This document shows positions 6,280 to 14,450 of a DNA stretch of 30,697 nt, one piece after another. Source of the stretch: JANNHP01 sp031404455. Lineage in GTDB: Bacteria > Planctomycetota > JAJSAM01 > JAJVHW01. Position numbers and translations under genes: made by a program. Location of the stretch: the NCBI GenBank assembly GCA_031404455.1, contig JANNHP010000331.1, positions 1 through 30,697 on the forward strand, read 5' to 3'. Position 1 is the first letter of the stretch. The number at the start of each line of letters is the position of its first letter. The notes below the pieces were generated by a model, which did not search any database, had not been told where the DNA came from, and saw nothing but the letters and a program-made list of their open reading frames with translations.

Positions 6280-7968
6280 ATGCGCCCGATGCTGACCGGA
6301 CTCGCGCTCCTGGTCTTCGCACTCGCCGCGGAAGCGAAAGAGGGCGACGGCGTGGCGCCGCCGACTCGCAACGAGCAGGTGCTCGGCTACGTGAGCACGT
6401 ACGCGCCGATCGACGCCGCGGTGCGTCGCCGCGTCGCCGACCTCGCGGGGATGGACGACGCCGCCGCGGAGTTGAGGCTCGTCGAGATGGGCGAACCGGC
6501 GCGGCGCGTCCTCCTCGGCCTCGCGGCGAGCCGCCCGAAGATCGAGAAACGAGTCGCGGCCGTCCTCGACCGGCTCGGATCGCTCCACGCCGAAGTCGCG
6601 CGGCGCGGCCTCGACCACGACGTCGGCTGGCTCGCGGCCGCGGGCGCCGCGGGAACGGAGCGGCTCGACCGCATCCTGCCGAAGGAGGCGCCGCGCAAGG
6701 ACGCCGCCGCGTGGTGGACGCTGCACGGACGTCGCTTCCGCTGGGACCCGACCTCCGACCGCTTCGTCGCCGCGGCGGGAACCGCGGTGTCGCTGCGGCT
6801 CCGCGATCACACACGGGTCCGGCTCGCGAACTCGGCAAACCTCGTGACGCCGGAGAGCGCCTTCACGCTGGAACTCTCGTATCGGTCCCCGGACGCCGCG
6901 ACGCAGATCTACCTCGCCGGGGACGAGGCCTGGCCCGAACTCAGCAACGAGAAGATGCGTTTCGACACGAAGTGCGGCTGGGTGCTGCGCCGCATCCCGG
7001 ACGGCAAGGGCGCGGCGTACCTCCAGTTCTGCGCCGCGGTCGCGCCGAACGACTGGTGGGCGATCTCGTCGGCGCCGCTCCCGGCCACGCAGCAGTGGGA
7101 GCACCTCGCGCTCGTCTCGACCGGCGACGCGGTCCGGATCTACCGGGACGGCGAGTGCGTCGCAGCCGGCCGCTGCGACGACCGCAAGTTCCTGAAGAGC
7201 CCGACGGATCTCTACGTCGGCCCGTGCGAGACCGTCCGCGACGGCGCCAACTGGGCGGTGCGCGTCGCGCACCACGACGTGCGCGGCGTGCGTCTCTCGG
7301 AGGGCGCGCGTTACAAGGACGACTTCACGCCCCAGGCGGTCCTCGACCGGGACGGCGCGACGCTCGCGCTCCTCGAGTTCGAGTACGGCGCGACGCGGCT
7401 CCGCGACGTCTCGGGCCAGGGTCACGACGGTGTCAACCTCGGCGGGCGCTGGAACTCCGCGATCGACCCCGCCGACGTGCGCAGCGTGTTCGAGGCGTTC
7501 GGCGCGAAACTCGGCGAGCTGACGGTCGTCGAAGCCGAGACCGGCGCCGCGAGCGCGGACTGGTGGGTGTCGGAGCGCCACGCGATGAGCGACGGCTTCA
7601 TCTTCGAGATCTGGAGCGATCGCGAGACCGACGCGCTCGGCCACTGGGCGAAGGTTCCGCTGCGCGTGGAGAAGGCCGGGCGGTACCGCGTCTGGTACGC
7701 GGGCGGGAGTCTCGAACGCCACGTCGGCGAGGCGCCGTACGACTACTCGCCCTTCTCGTGGCGCATCGACGACGCCCCGGCGCAGCGGGTGGCGGGCGGC
7801 GTCCCCACCGCGAGCGGGATGCGCGTCGAGCGCGGGATCTCGGCACTCGGGGTCGTCGATCTCGCGGCCGGTGAGCACGTCTTCGAACTGCGTCTCCTCG
7901 CCCGCCGAACGAGCGACGATCACTGGTCGCTCTGGTTCGACGGAATCGTGCTGGAGCTGCTTCCGTAG
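6280..7968 (+). CDS. Secreted LamG-like (concanavalin A-like) protein with C-terminal CBM-like region
   Basis: A 562-aa protein with a clear signal peptide (residues 1-19, hydrophobic core then AEA before KEGDG). Residues 40-140 are Ala/Arg-rich and probably helical. Residues 170-390 look like a LamG/ConA-like jelly roll: a VRLANSANLVTPESAFTLEL start, then LAGDEAWPE, a WEHLALVSTGDAVRIYRDGE segment and a LEFEYGATRLRDVSGQGHDG strand pair typical of such lectin-like folds. Residues 413-560 begin TVVEAET and contain WAKVPLRVEKAGRYRVWYAGG, resembling a family 6-like carbohydrate-binding beta-sandwich. The likely role is extracellular or periplasmic glycan binding. No catalytic residues are recognisable. 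It is the only complete plus-strand gene, and its link to the EPS is inferred from location. Confidence 0.85.
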   Translation: MRPMLTGLALLVFALAAEAKEGDGVAPPTRNEQVLGYVSTYAPIDAAVRRRVADLAGMDDAAAELRLVEMGEPARRVLLGLAASRPKIEKRVAAVLDRLGSLHAEVARRGLDHDVGWLAAAGAAGTERLDRILPKEAPRKDAAAWWTLHGRRFRWDPTSDRFVAAAGTAVSLRLRDHTRVRLANSANLVTPESAFTLELSYRSPDAATQIYLAGDEAWPELSNEKMRFDTKCGWVLRRIPDGKGAAYLQFCAAVAPNDWWAISSAPLPATQQWEHLALVSTGDAVRIYRDGECVAAGRCDDRKFLKSPTDLYVGPCETVRDGANWAVRVAHHDVRGVRLSEGARYKDDFTPQAVLDRDGATLALLEFEYGATRLRDVSGQGHDGVNLGGRWNSAIDPADVRSVFEAFGAKLGELTVVEAETGAASADWWVSERHAMSDGFIFEIWSDRETDALGHWAKVPLRVEKAGRYRVWYAGGSLERHVGEAPYDYSPFSWRIDDAPAQRVAGGVPTASGMRVERGISALGVVDLAAGEHVFELRLLARRTSDDHWSLWFDGIVLELLP

Positions 7969-8061
7969 CGCGCGTCGGCGACGAGTTCGGAGTCAGTCGG
8001 CCGCGCAGCGAGAGGCGCCGAAGGCTCTCCGCCGACGCCTCTCGTAGCCCGGTCGTCTATC

Positions 8062-8100
8062 TAGGAATCCGGCCGAGGTCGTTACTCGGCCGGATTCCTA
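8062..8100. terminator. Strong bidirectional terminator, 16-bp perfect inverted repeat
   Basis: The arms TAGGAATCCGGCCGAG and CTCGGCCGGATTCCTA pair perfectly around a 7-base loop. The right arm contains the TAG stop of the minus-strand CpsD-like gene (8098-8100). The repeat lies between two converging genes, 93 bases after the LamG protein stop. There is no U-tract, but the stem is the strongest in the window. Confidence 0.75.
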
Positions 8101-8886
8101 CTCGAGCGACGCCGCGTCGGCGCCCGTCACGATCGTGCCGAGCACGTTCGCGCGCGCCTTCTTGAGCAGTTCGACGGCGTGACGCGCGACGTTCGACGGC
8201 GTGCGGGAGGCCCGCACGACGAGGATCGTCCCGTCGGCCCGCGGGGCCACGGCGCTCGCGTCGGCACTCGCAACGACCGGCGGCGAGTCGATGATCACGT
8301 AGTCGAAGTCGCGGCGCAGGCGGGAGACGAGGTCCTCCATGCGCTTGCCGCCGATCAGCTCGCCGGGGTTCGGCGGGACGCGGCCCGAGGGCAGCGCCCA
8401 GAGGTTCGCGAGGCCGGCGCGCTGCAGGACCATCTCCACCATCGTGCCGCCGCCGAGGTAGTCGGCGAGGCCGCGCTGGTTGTCGATGCCGAGGAGGCGA
8501 TTGAGCGACGGAGTGCGCAGGTCGGCGTCGACGACGACCACGCGCTTCTCCGGGTTCTCCGCGAAAGAGCACGCGAGGTTCAGCGCGGTGAGGCTCTTGC
8601 CCTCGCCCGCGACCGAGCTCGTCACCACGAACACCTTGTGCGGCTGCGCCGGGTTCAGCGCGGCGATCGTGTCGCGCAGCGCCCGGTACTGACCCGCCTG
8701 GCGGCTCTGCCGGTCGGTCATCGCGACGAGGTGCGGGTCGACCTCGGTCGTCCGAGACGGCGCCGAGATCGCGAACGAGGTCGCGGTCGCGCCGCCTTGC
8801 GCGGCTCCCGCCGACTGTCTCGGGCTTTCGAGGGTGCGCGCGCGCACCTCCTCGGCCTTCCTCAGGGCTTGGTCCATCTTGCCCAT
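8098..8886 (-). CDS. CpsD/CapB-like P-loop ATPase (tyrosine-kinase family) of the EPS export system
   Basis: A 262-aa cytoplasmic P-loop protein of the bacterial tyrosine-kinase (BY-kinase) family. It has a 60-residue linker, then QYRALRDTIAALNP (66-79), Walker A AGEGKS (93-98), Walker A' VVVVDADLRTP (117-126) and Walker B DYVIIDSPPV (195-204). It should pair with the Wzz-like protein two genes upstream to control chain length or export. The C-terminus (TGADAASLE) has no tyrosine cluster. The only Tyr residues are at 67, 143 and 196, so classical tail autophosphorylation is not expected. The ATG at 8886 lies 3 bases after the ATPase stop with GGGGAG as ribosome site. The stop codon sits inside the terminator stem. 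Confidence 0.9.
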   Translation of the reverse strand: MGKMDQALRKAEEVRARTLESPRQSAGAAQGGATATSFAISAPSRTTEVDPHLVAMTDRQSRQAGQYRALRDTIAALNPAQPHKVFVVTSSVAGEGKSLTALNLACSFAENPEKRVVVVDADLRTPSLNRLLGIDNQRGLADYLGGGTMVEMVLQRAGLANLWALPSGRVPPNPGELIGGKRMEDLVSRLRRDFDYVIIDSPPVVASADASAVAPRADGTILVVRASRTPSNVARHAVELLKKARANVLGTIVTGADAASLE

Positions 8887-8889
8887 GGG

Positions 8890-9726
8890 TCAGCTCCCCT
8901 GCGTCAGCAGGTCCTTGCGGCTTCCCTCGAGGTCGCGGATGACCTCCTTGACGATCTCCTCGGAGATCTTCTTCGTCTCCTGCACGAACGCGAGCAGGAG
9001 GGCGTTGTCGCAGACGATGTTGATGACGCGGGGGATGCCTCCCGAGTAGTCGAAGATCGCCTTCAGGGCGCTGCGCCCGAACTTCAGCGACCCGTCAGCG
9101 CCCGCGACCTTCAGCCGGTGGAAGATGTACGCCTGCACCTCGCGCTCGGAGAGCGGGTAGAGGTGGTAGCGCAGCACGATGCGCTGCTTCAACTGCTTCA
9201 GCTCGGGCAGGTCCACGATCTCGCGGAGCTCGGGCTGTCCCATGAGGATGATCTGGATCAGCTTGTCTCGCTCGGTCTCGAGGTTCGAGATGAGGCGGAT
9301 CTCCTCGAGCACTTCGGGGCGCAGGTTCTGCGCCTCGTCGACGATCAGCACCACGTTGCTGCCCTGGCGGTACTGGTCGACGAGGAACGTGTTGAGCTCG
9401 TTGAAGAGCGTCACCTTGCCCACGTTGCCCGGGATCCAGAGGCCGTACTCCTCGCAGATCGCCTGGAGGAGCTGACGCTCGGTGAGGCGCGTGTTCGTGA
9501 TGACCGCGACCTTCGTGTCGGGGTCGAGGCGGTTCAGGAAGGCGCGGCAGACCGTCGTCTTGCCGGCGCCGATCTCACCCGTGAGGAGCGTGAAGCCCTT
9601 GCGCTCGTTGACGGCGTAGAGCAGCGAGGAGAGGGCCTCCTGGTGCTGGTCGGAGTGGAAGAAGAACCGGGTGTCCGGTGTCGTGTTGAACGGCATCCGC
9701 TCCAGACCGTAGAAGTGCTGGTACAT
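8890..9726 (-). CDS. ExeA-like AAA ATPase of PEP-CTERM/exosortase EPS loci
   Basis: A 278-aa ATPase beginning MYQHFYGLERMPFNTTPDTR, the typical opening of ExeA/GspA-like ATPases and of the XrtA-associated ATPase (TIGR03015-like). Walker A is GEIGAGKTT (50-58) and Walker B VVLIVDEAQNL (125-135). A sensor-like LMGQPEL follows at 161-167 and GGIPRVIN at 229-236. There is no membrane or peptidoglycan-binding domain, so it should act in the cytoplasm. It probably powers or regulates the EPS export complex with the Wzz-like and CpsD-like products encoded on either side. The ATG at 9726 follows GGAGGAGAG, and the gap to the upstream gene is 12 bases. Confidence 0.92.
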   Translation of the reverse strand: MYQHFYGLERMPFNTTPDTRFFFHSDQHQEALSSLLYAVNERKGFTLLTGEIGAGKTTVCRAFLNRLDPDTKVAVITNTRLTERQLLQAICEEYGLWIPGNVGKVTLFNELNTFLVDQYRQGSNVVLIVDEAQNLRPEVLEEIRLISNLETERDKLIQIILMGQPELREIVDLPELKQLKQRIVLRYHLYPLSEREVQAYIFHRLKVAGADGSLKFGRSALKAIFDYSGGIPRVINIVCDNALLLAFVQETKKISEEIVKEVIRDLEGSRKDLLTQGS

Positions 9727-9738
9727 CGTCTCTCCTCC

Positions 9739-11298
9739 CTAGCCCGCCACGGACTTCACGAGATCCACGACCCCTTGCACGCTGCCGAAGACGGCCAGCG
9801 CGAGGACGAGTGCCGCCGCGATGCCCAGCGACGCGAGACTCGCCCGCGAGCGCCGCGCCCTTGCGCGCCGCGCCGCGGACTCCGACGGCGTCTCGATGAC
9901 GTCCACCGCGCCGAGCGTCGGCACGCCGAGGAAGCCCGCGACCGCGTCGACGTCCCGGAACGAGTGATCCATCCGGTCGCGCACGATCGCCGCGGTGACG
10001 CCGGCGATCGCGCCGATCGCGAGGCCCGCGAGGGCGATCATGAGGGCGCCCGGTCCGGCCGGCGTGCCCGGGCCGCGAGGTGCGGCGGCGGCGATCGTCA
10101 GCGAGCCGCGCTCGCGGGCGGCAGCGAGAACGGACTCCGCCGCGGCGAGCGCCGAGGACTTCTCCTCGAGCGTCTGCTTCGCCGCCGTCTCAGCCGTGTC
10201 GAGCACCTTCTCCTTTGCCTCGAACTCCGGGGTCCGCCGCGCGAGCTCAAGGAGCTCCTTCTCCGCGGCGACGAGGAGCTTGAGCTGGCGGCCGGCCGCG
10301 TCGAGCTGGCTCTGCACGTCGGCGCGAGCCTTCGTCAGCAGCACCCACTGCTCGTTCGCGCGGCGGGTCTCGGCGAGCGGCGAGTCCGCGAGGAGCTTCT
10401 TGCGCTCCTCCTCGAGTCCATTCAGACGCACGCGCTGCGCGACGACCTCGCTGTCCGTGTCCGCCTTCTTGTCCTCGACGGTCAGGACCCTGATCCGCTC
10501 GCGAGCGTCCGCGACCCGGTCGTCGATGCCCGCGAGCCGGACCGGGTCGGCCTGGCGCACGGAGACCGTCTCGAACTGCTTCTCCTGCGCGACGAGCTCG
10601 TCGAGCTGCTTCTTCTGCTGCTCGAGCCCGTTGATCGTCGTCTCGCGGAGCTGCTGCTTCTGGTCGCGTGTCGCCTTCAGCTTCGCTCCCGCACCGCCCA
10701 GGAACTCCTGGTTCGTCTCGCGGAAGTCGTCCAGCGCCGCCGCTGCGGCGTCGTAGGCGGTCTGGGCCTCCGCCACGGTCTTCGCGAGGTCGTCGGCCGC
10801 CTGCTGCTTGTCGTTCGTGCCGTGGTCGACGTGGAGACCCTTCGCCTGGCCGGCAATTGCCGCCGCCACCTTGGCGCAGGTGTCCTTGTCCGAGTCGCGG
10901 ACCGTCACCGTGATCGTTGCGCTCGAAGGGGAGGGCGCTCCCTCGGACACGGTCGTGTTCTCACGCAGCGCGGCGAGAAGTTCCTCGGTGCGCGAGCTCC
11001 GCTCCGCTTCGGGGAGTGCCGCGAACTTCGCCCCGAGATCGAGCTCCTTCGCGACCGCGGCGAGCGTGTCGTGCGACTGGAGTCGCTCGCGGACGTCCGC
11101 CACTCGCGCGATGAACGCAGTCCCGCCGGACCCGGACGTCCAGCCGAGCTGGACATCGGCCTCAGCCGAGTAGGTGCGCGGCACGAGGAGCGACACCACG
11201 CACGCGGCGATCATGGCGACGAGCGCCAGGACGGCGACGACGCGCGAACGCCGGCGGAGAGCCTGCACCAGCCCGGCTGGCGAACGCCTGGCGTTCAT
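9739..11298 (-). CDS. Wzz/GumC-like polysaccharide chain-length determinant (PEP-CTERM locus type)
   Basis: A 519-aa polysaccharide copolymerase. A first membrane segment (about residues 22-42, VVAVLALVAMIAACVVSLLV) is followed by a Wzz-type PRTYSAEADVQL strand. A long periplasmic coiled coil (about 150-380, rich in Lys/Glu/Gln heptads) follows. A Gly/Pro-rich turn and a second membrane segment (about 408-430) come next. An unusual third hydrophobic stretch lies near the C-terminus (about 487-508). The family sets polymer length and links to the kinase. The in-frame GTG at 11307 is possible, but ATG 11298 is better spaced from AGGTGAT. It heads a three-gene export module. Confidence 0.88.
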   Translation of the reverse strand: MNARRSPAGLVQALRRRSRVVAVLALVAMIAACVVSLLVPRTYSAEADVQLGWTSGSGGTAFIARVADVRERLQSHDTLAAVAKELDLGAKFAALPEAERSSRTEELLAALRENTTVSEGAPSPSSATITVTVRDSDKDTCAKVAAAIAGQAKGLHVDHGTNDKQQAADDLAKTVAEAQTAYDAAAAALDDFRETNQEFLGGAGAKLKATRDQKQQLRETTINGLEQQKKQLDELVAQEKQFETVSVRQADPVRLAGIDDRVADARERIRVLTVEDKKADTDSEVVAQRVRLNGLEEERKKLLADSPLAETRRANEQWVLLTKARADVQSQLDAAGRQLKLLVAAEKELLELARRTPEFEAKEKVLDTAETAAKQTLEEKSSALAAAESVLAAARERGSLTIAAAAPRGPGTPAGPGALMIALAGLAIGAIAGVTAAIVRDRMDHSFRDVDAVAGFLGVPTLGAVDVIETPSESAARRARARRSRASLASLGIAAALVLALAVFGSVQGVVDLVKSVAG

Positions 11299-11392
11299 CC
11301 CGATCACCTTTCGCGCGACCGTCGAGGACTCCGGACATTCCGGTCTGCTCTACGGCGCGTGCTCCCCCTATCGGCAAGCTCCCTCTCGAAAT

Positions 11393-11431
11393 GAAACGGG
11401 GCCCCGGAGCACACGCTCCGGAGCCCGTTTC
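11393..11431 (-). terminator. Terminator hairpin after the UbiA-family gene
   Basis: On the minus strand GAAACGGGCTCCGGAGC can pair with GCTCCGGGGCCCCGTTTC around a 4-base loop, with one slipped position in the stem. It ends a seven-gene operon and separates it from the export operon. It is followed by ATTTCG rather than a full U-run. Confidence 0.65.
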
Positions 11432-11433
11432 GC

Positions 11434-11466
11434 AGAGAGAGAGAGAGAGAGAGCGAGAGAGAGGAG
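11434..11466. repeat. (GA)n microsatellite, CU-rich on the transcribed minus strand
   Basis: An almost pure GA dinucleotide run of about 33 bases, broken once by GC and ending in GAGGAGG. In RNA from the upstream operon it reads as alternating C and U, directly before the terminator hairpin. It is the only simple-sequence tract seen in the window. Confidence 0.85.
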
Positions 11467-11622
11467 GTCCCGGCAGCGAGTCGGTCGTCGTCCGTCGCGC
11501 GCCGGATCGGATACGCCCTACGGAAGCACCGTGCGTGCCGCCCGGTGGCGTCGCGCGTCCAGGCTCGCGCACGGGCGCCGCTCGAGGCGGGACGTCGCGC
11601 CGGATCGACACTCCGCTCGACG

Positions 11623-12522
11623 TCAGGCGTGGGCGAAGCGGAAGATCGAGAACACCACGGCGCCGTAGAGTGCGCCGTTCACGAGCGTCGGCACGTCGCG
11701 CAGGAGCGTCACGGTCGGACTGCCGCCGCCGTCGCGCCGGTACACCAGGTAGAGGTACCGGAACATCCCGAAGATCACGAACGGCAGCGTCGCCGCGAGG
11801 ATGGGCTTCGGCGTGAGGTTGTGGAACGCGATCGTGCGCTCGTCGACGGTGTAGAGCGCGTAGGTGACGAGCGTGCAGGCCGTGGCGCTGCCGATGAGCT
11901 GGTCGAGGAGAGCCGGCGGATAGTCCGCGAGGATCGCGCGGTGCGACGCCGCGTCGGTCCCTAGCGACATCACCTCGTGGCGCCGCTTCGCAAGGGCGAG
12001 GAACAGCGAGACGAAGATCGTGCACACGAGGATCCAGGCGCTCCCGTCGATCCACGCGACCGTGCTGCCGGCGAGCATCCTGAGGACGAACCCCGAGGCG
12101 ATGCACATCACGTCGACGATCACCACGCGCTTCAGCCAGAACGTGTAGAGGATCTGGATCGTGAGGTACGTCGCGAAGACCAGGGTGGCGTGCCTGCTCC
12201 CGAGCCCGAACCAGGACCATGCGAGTCCGCCGGCGACGAGGAGGGCCGCGCCGGCGAGGGCCGCGGCGACGCTCACCTCGCCTGCCGCGATCGGGCGCTT
12301 GCGCTTCTTCGGGTGGACGCGGTCGGCCTCGCGGTCGGCGACGTCGTTGACGAGGTAGACGCCCGACGAGAGCACGCAGAAGATCGCGAACGAGGCGACG
12401 ACGCGCAGCGCCACGCCTTCCTTGTGCATCTCGTGCGAGAAGAGCAGCGGCGCGAAGACGAAGAGGTTCTTCACCCACTGGTGCGGCCGCATCGCGCGCA
12501 CGAACGCGAAGAGGAACGTCAT
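11623..12522 (-). CDS. UbiA-family polyprenyl-phosphate transferase (decaprenyl-phosphate phosphoribosyltransferase-like)
   Basis: A 299-aa integral membrane protein with eight or nine hydrophobic segments. It opens with RAMRPHQWVKNLFVFAPLLF, the signature of the UbiA branch that includes decaprenyl-phosphate phosphoribosyltransferase. The Mg-binding motif NDVADREADRVHP (59-71) and a second acidic element (VVIVDVMC, about 133-140) are present. The family transfers groups to or from polyprenyl (di)phosphates. A role in supplying polyprenyl-linked ribose or arabinose to the polymer is inference, since the epimerising partners (DprE1/DprE2-like) are absent from the window. The start ATG overlaps the dehydratase stop by 4 bases (ATGA). 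It is the last gene of the operon. Confidence 0.85.
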   Translation of the reverse strand: MTFLFAFVRAMRPHQWVKNLFVFAPLLFSHEMHKEGVALRVVASFAIFCVLSSGVYLVNDVADREADRVHPKKRKRPIAAGEVSVAAALAGAALLVAGGLAWSWFGLGSRHATLVFATYLTIQILYTFWLKRVVIVDVMCIASGFVLRMLAGSTVAWIDGSAWILVCTIFVSLFLALAKRRHEVMSLGTDAASHRAILADYPPALLDQLIGSATACTLVTYALYTVDERTIAFHNLTPKPILAATLPFVIFGMFRYLYLVYRRDGGGSPTVTLLRDVPTLVNGALYGAVVFSIFRFAHA

Positions 12523-14441
12523 GCAGGGCGCCGCGACGACGGACCCCGCTGCGGCGAGGGGACGGGCTCCTCGGCGAGCAGGCGGCGGTACTCCTCGTTC
12601 TGCGGCTCGTACTCGGGGACGACCGCCTTCAGCGCCCGGACGAGCGCGTGCCGGCCGATCGATCCCGCGGCGAGGAGATCCTCGATCCGCGCGCGGACGT
12701 GCTCCACGTCGAACGCCCCGAACCGCACGACTCGGATGCGCGGATGCTGCGTCGGCTCCACGCCTTCCCCGTCGGCGAGGAGCTCCTCGTGCATCTTCTC
12801 GCCGGGTCGCAGGCCGATGAACCGGATCTCGATGTCCTCGTGCGGACGGAAGCCCGAGAGCTGGATCAGCTTCTCGGCGAGCTCCACGACTTTCACGGGC
12901 CGGCCCATGTCGAGGTGGAAGAGCTCCCCGCCCTTGCCCATCACCCCCGCCTGCAGCACGAGACCCACGGCCTCGCTGATCGTCATGAAGTACCGGACGA
13001 CGTCGGGGTGCGTCACGGTGACCGGGCCGCCCTCCTGGATCTGCTTCCTGAAGAGCGGGACGACGCTGCCGTCGCTGCCGAGCACGTTGCCGAACCGGAC
13101 CGCTATGAACTGCGTGGACGACTTCGGCATCGCCTGGAGCGCGAGCTCGGCCGCGCGCTTGGTCGCCCCCATCACGCTCGTCGGCCGCACGGCCTTGTCC
13201 GACGAGATGAGCAGGAAGCGCTCGACGCCGTGCTCCACGGCGAGCTCCGCGAGGAACCGCGTGGCGGCGACGTTGTTCTGCACGGCCTCGACCGGGTGCG
13301 ACTCCATGAGCGGCACGTGCTTGTAGGCGGCGGCGTGGAGGATCAGGTGCGGCTTGTGCTGCTCGAAGAGGGCGCGCATCGCCGGACGGTCGAGGACGTC
13401 TCCGACGCGCATGCGGACGACGAGTCCCGCGTGGTGCACGGCCATCTCGCGCTCGAGAAAGAACAGCGCGTTCTCGCTGCGGTCGAGCGCGATCACGAGC
13501 GACGGCGTGAGCGGCGCGAGCTGACGGACGACCTCCGAGCCGATCGAGCCGCCCGCCCCGGTGACGAGCACGATCTTCCCGCTGACGGCGGCGCGCAGCG
13601 CGTCGAGGTCGATCTCCACCGGTTCGCGGTCGAGGAGGTCCTCCACGGCGACGTCGCGCAGTTCGGTGAGGCGGATGATGTCGGCCACGCCCTGCGGCAG
13701 GCGCCGGAGACGCACGCCGGTGGACGCGCAGTCCTTCAGGATGCGCGCGTACTCGGCGCCCTGCGCCGACGGGATCGCCATGATCAGCTCTTCGGCGCCG
13801 GTGGTCTCGACGATCACCTTCACGCCGTCGATCCCGCCGAGCACGGGCACGCCGTGGATCTTCGTGCCGTGCTTGCGCCGGTCGTCGTCGATGAAGCCGA
13901 CGGGCGTGTAGTTGAGGTGCCGGTGCGCCTTCATCTCGCGCAGCAGCATCTCGCCCGCGTCGCCCGCGCCGACGATGAGCACGCGGCGTCCGCCGCGCGC
14001 GGCGGGCGCGAAGATCTCGCGGTACGTCCGCACCACCATGCGCACGCCGCCCGCGAGCATGAGGCAGAGGATCGGCTCGATGACGAGCACGCTGCGCGCG
14101 ACGTCCCGGAGTCCCGGGCGCAGCGCGATGATCGCGAGCAGGTAGATGAGCGAGCCCGCAAGCGTCGCTTTCGCGAGGTTGATGAGGTCCGTCAGCGAGA
14201 CGTAGCGCCAGAGCCCCTGGAAGAGGTCGAAGTACCAGAACGTCGCGAGGCGGGCGATGAGCACGGCGGCGAAGAGCGTCGTGGCGACGCCGAGGTAGTC
14301 GACACCCTTCGACGCGTCCGTGTCCCAGAGTGCCGTCTCGAGGCGCAGCCACCATGCTCCGTACCAGGCCACGGAGACGAGCGCCGCGTGGACGAGCACC
14401 ACCACGGCGACCCGGTATCTGAGGAGTTGCTTCACATCCAT
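12519..14441 (-). CDS. CapD/WbpM/FlaA1-family UDP-sugar 4,6-dehydratase, membrane-bound
   Basis: A 640-aa protein of the long, membrane-anchored class. Residues 10-135 contain four membrane segments. Residues 150-275 form a first Rossmann-like domain (VLIVGAGDAGEMLLREM). Residues 288-580 are the SDR catalytic domain with VTGAGGSIGSE (293-303), HAAAYKHVPLMESHP (369-383) and SSDKAVRPTSVMGATKR (413-429). In this family the usual Tyr of Y-x-x-x-K is Met, as seen here (M424, K428). Typical members dehydrate UDP-GlcNAc at C4/C6, the first step to QuiNAc, FucNAc or bacillosamine. The ATG at 14441 is 9 bases after the MraY/WecA-like gene. Confidence 0.92.
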   Translation of the reverse strand: MDVKQLLRYRVAVVVLVHAALVSVAWYGAWWLRLETALWDTDASKGVDYLGVATTLFAAVLIARLATFWYFDLFQGLWRYVSLTDLINLAKATLAGSLIYLLAIIALRPGLRDVARSVLVIEPILCLMLAGGVRMVVRTYREIFAPAARGGRRVLIVGAGDAGEMLLREMKAHRHLNYTPVGFIDDDRRKHGTKIHGVPVLGGIDGVKVIVETTGAEELIMAIPSAQGAEYARILKDCASTGVRLRRLPQGVADIIRLTELRDVAVEDLLDREPVEIDLDALRAAVSGKIVLVTGAGGSIGSEVVRQLAPLTPSLVIALDRSENALFFLEREMAVHHAGLVVRMRVGDVLDRPAMRALFEQHKPHLILHAAAYKHVPLMESHPVEAVQNNVAATRFLAELAVEHGVERFLLISSDKAVRPTSVMGATKRAAELALQAMPKSSTQFIAVRFGNVLGSDGSVVPLFRKQIQEGGPVTVTHPDVVRYFMTISEAVGLVLQAGVMGKGGELFHLDMGRPVKVVELAEKLIQLSGFRPHEDIEIRFIGLRPGEKMHEELLADGEGVEPTQHPRIRVVRFGAFDVEHVRARIEDLLAAGSIGRHALVRALKAVVPEYEPQNEEYRRLLAEEPVPSPQRGPSSRRPA

Positions 14442-14450
14442 GGCTCTTCG

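Larger units (their letters stand above)
11299..11622. other. 324-base gene-free region between two minus-strand operons
   Basis: Reading along the minus strand from the UbiA-family stop (11623), it holds about 150 bases without recognisable features, a (CU)n tract, a strong hairpin, and then about 90 bases of leader before the chain-length gene. The leader includes a short CCGGA-N3-TCCGG repeat (11331-11343). A promoter for the export operon should be here, but I could not fix its hexamers. Confidence 0.55.

Noticed and set aside
8179..11394. A 1071-codon open frame on the plus strand.
   Set aside because: It is antisense to three genes with clear ATPase and Wzz-like motifs. Stop codons are rare in GC-rich antisense frames, and its composition (Arg/Asp/Leu/Val-rich, no motifs) is random.
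11434..11466. The GA tract as part of a CRISPR or other repeat array.
   Set aside because: It is a plain dinucleotide run without spacers or repeat units.
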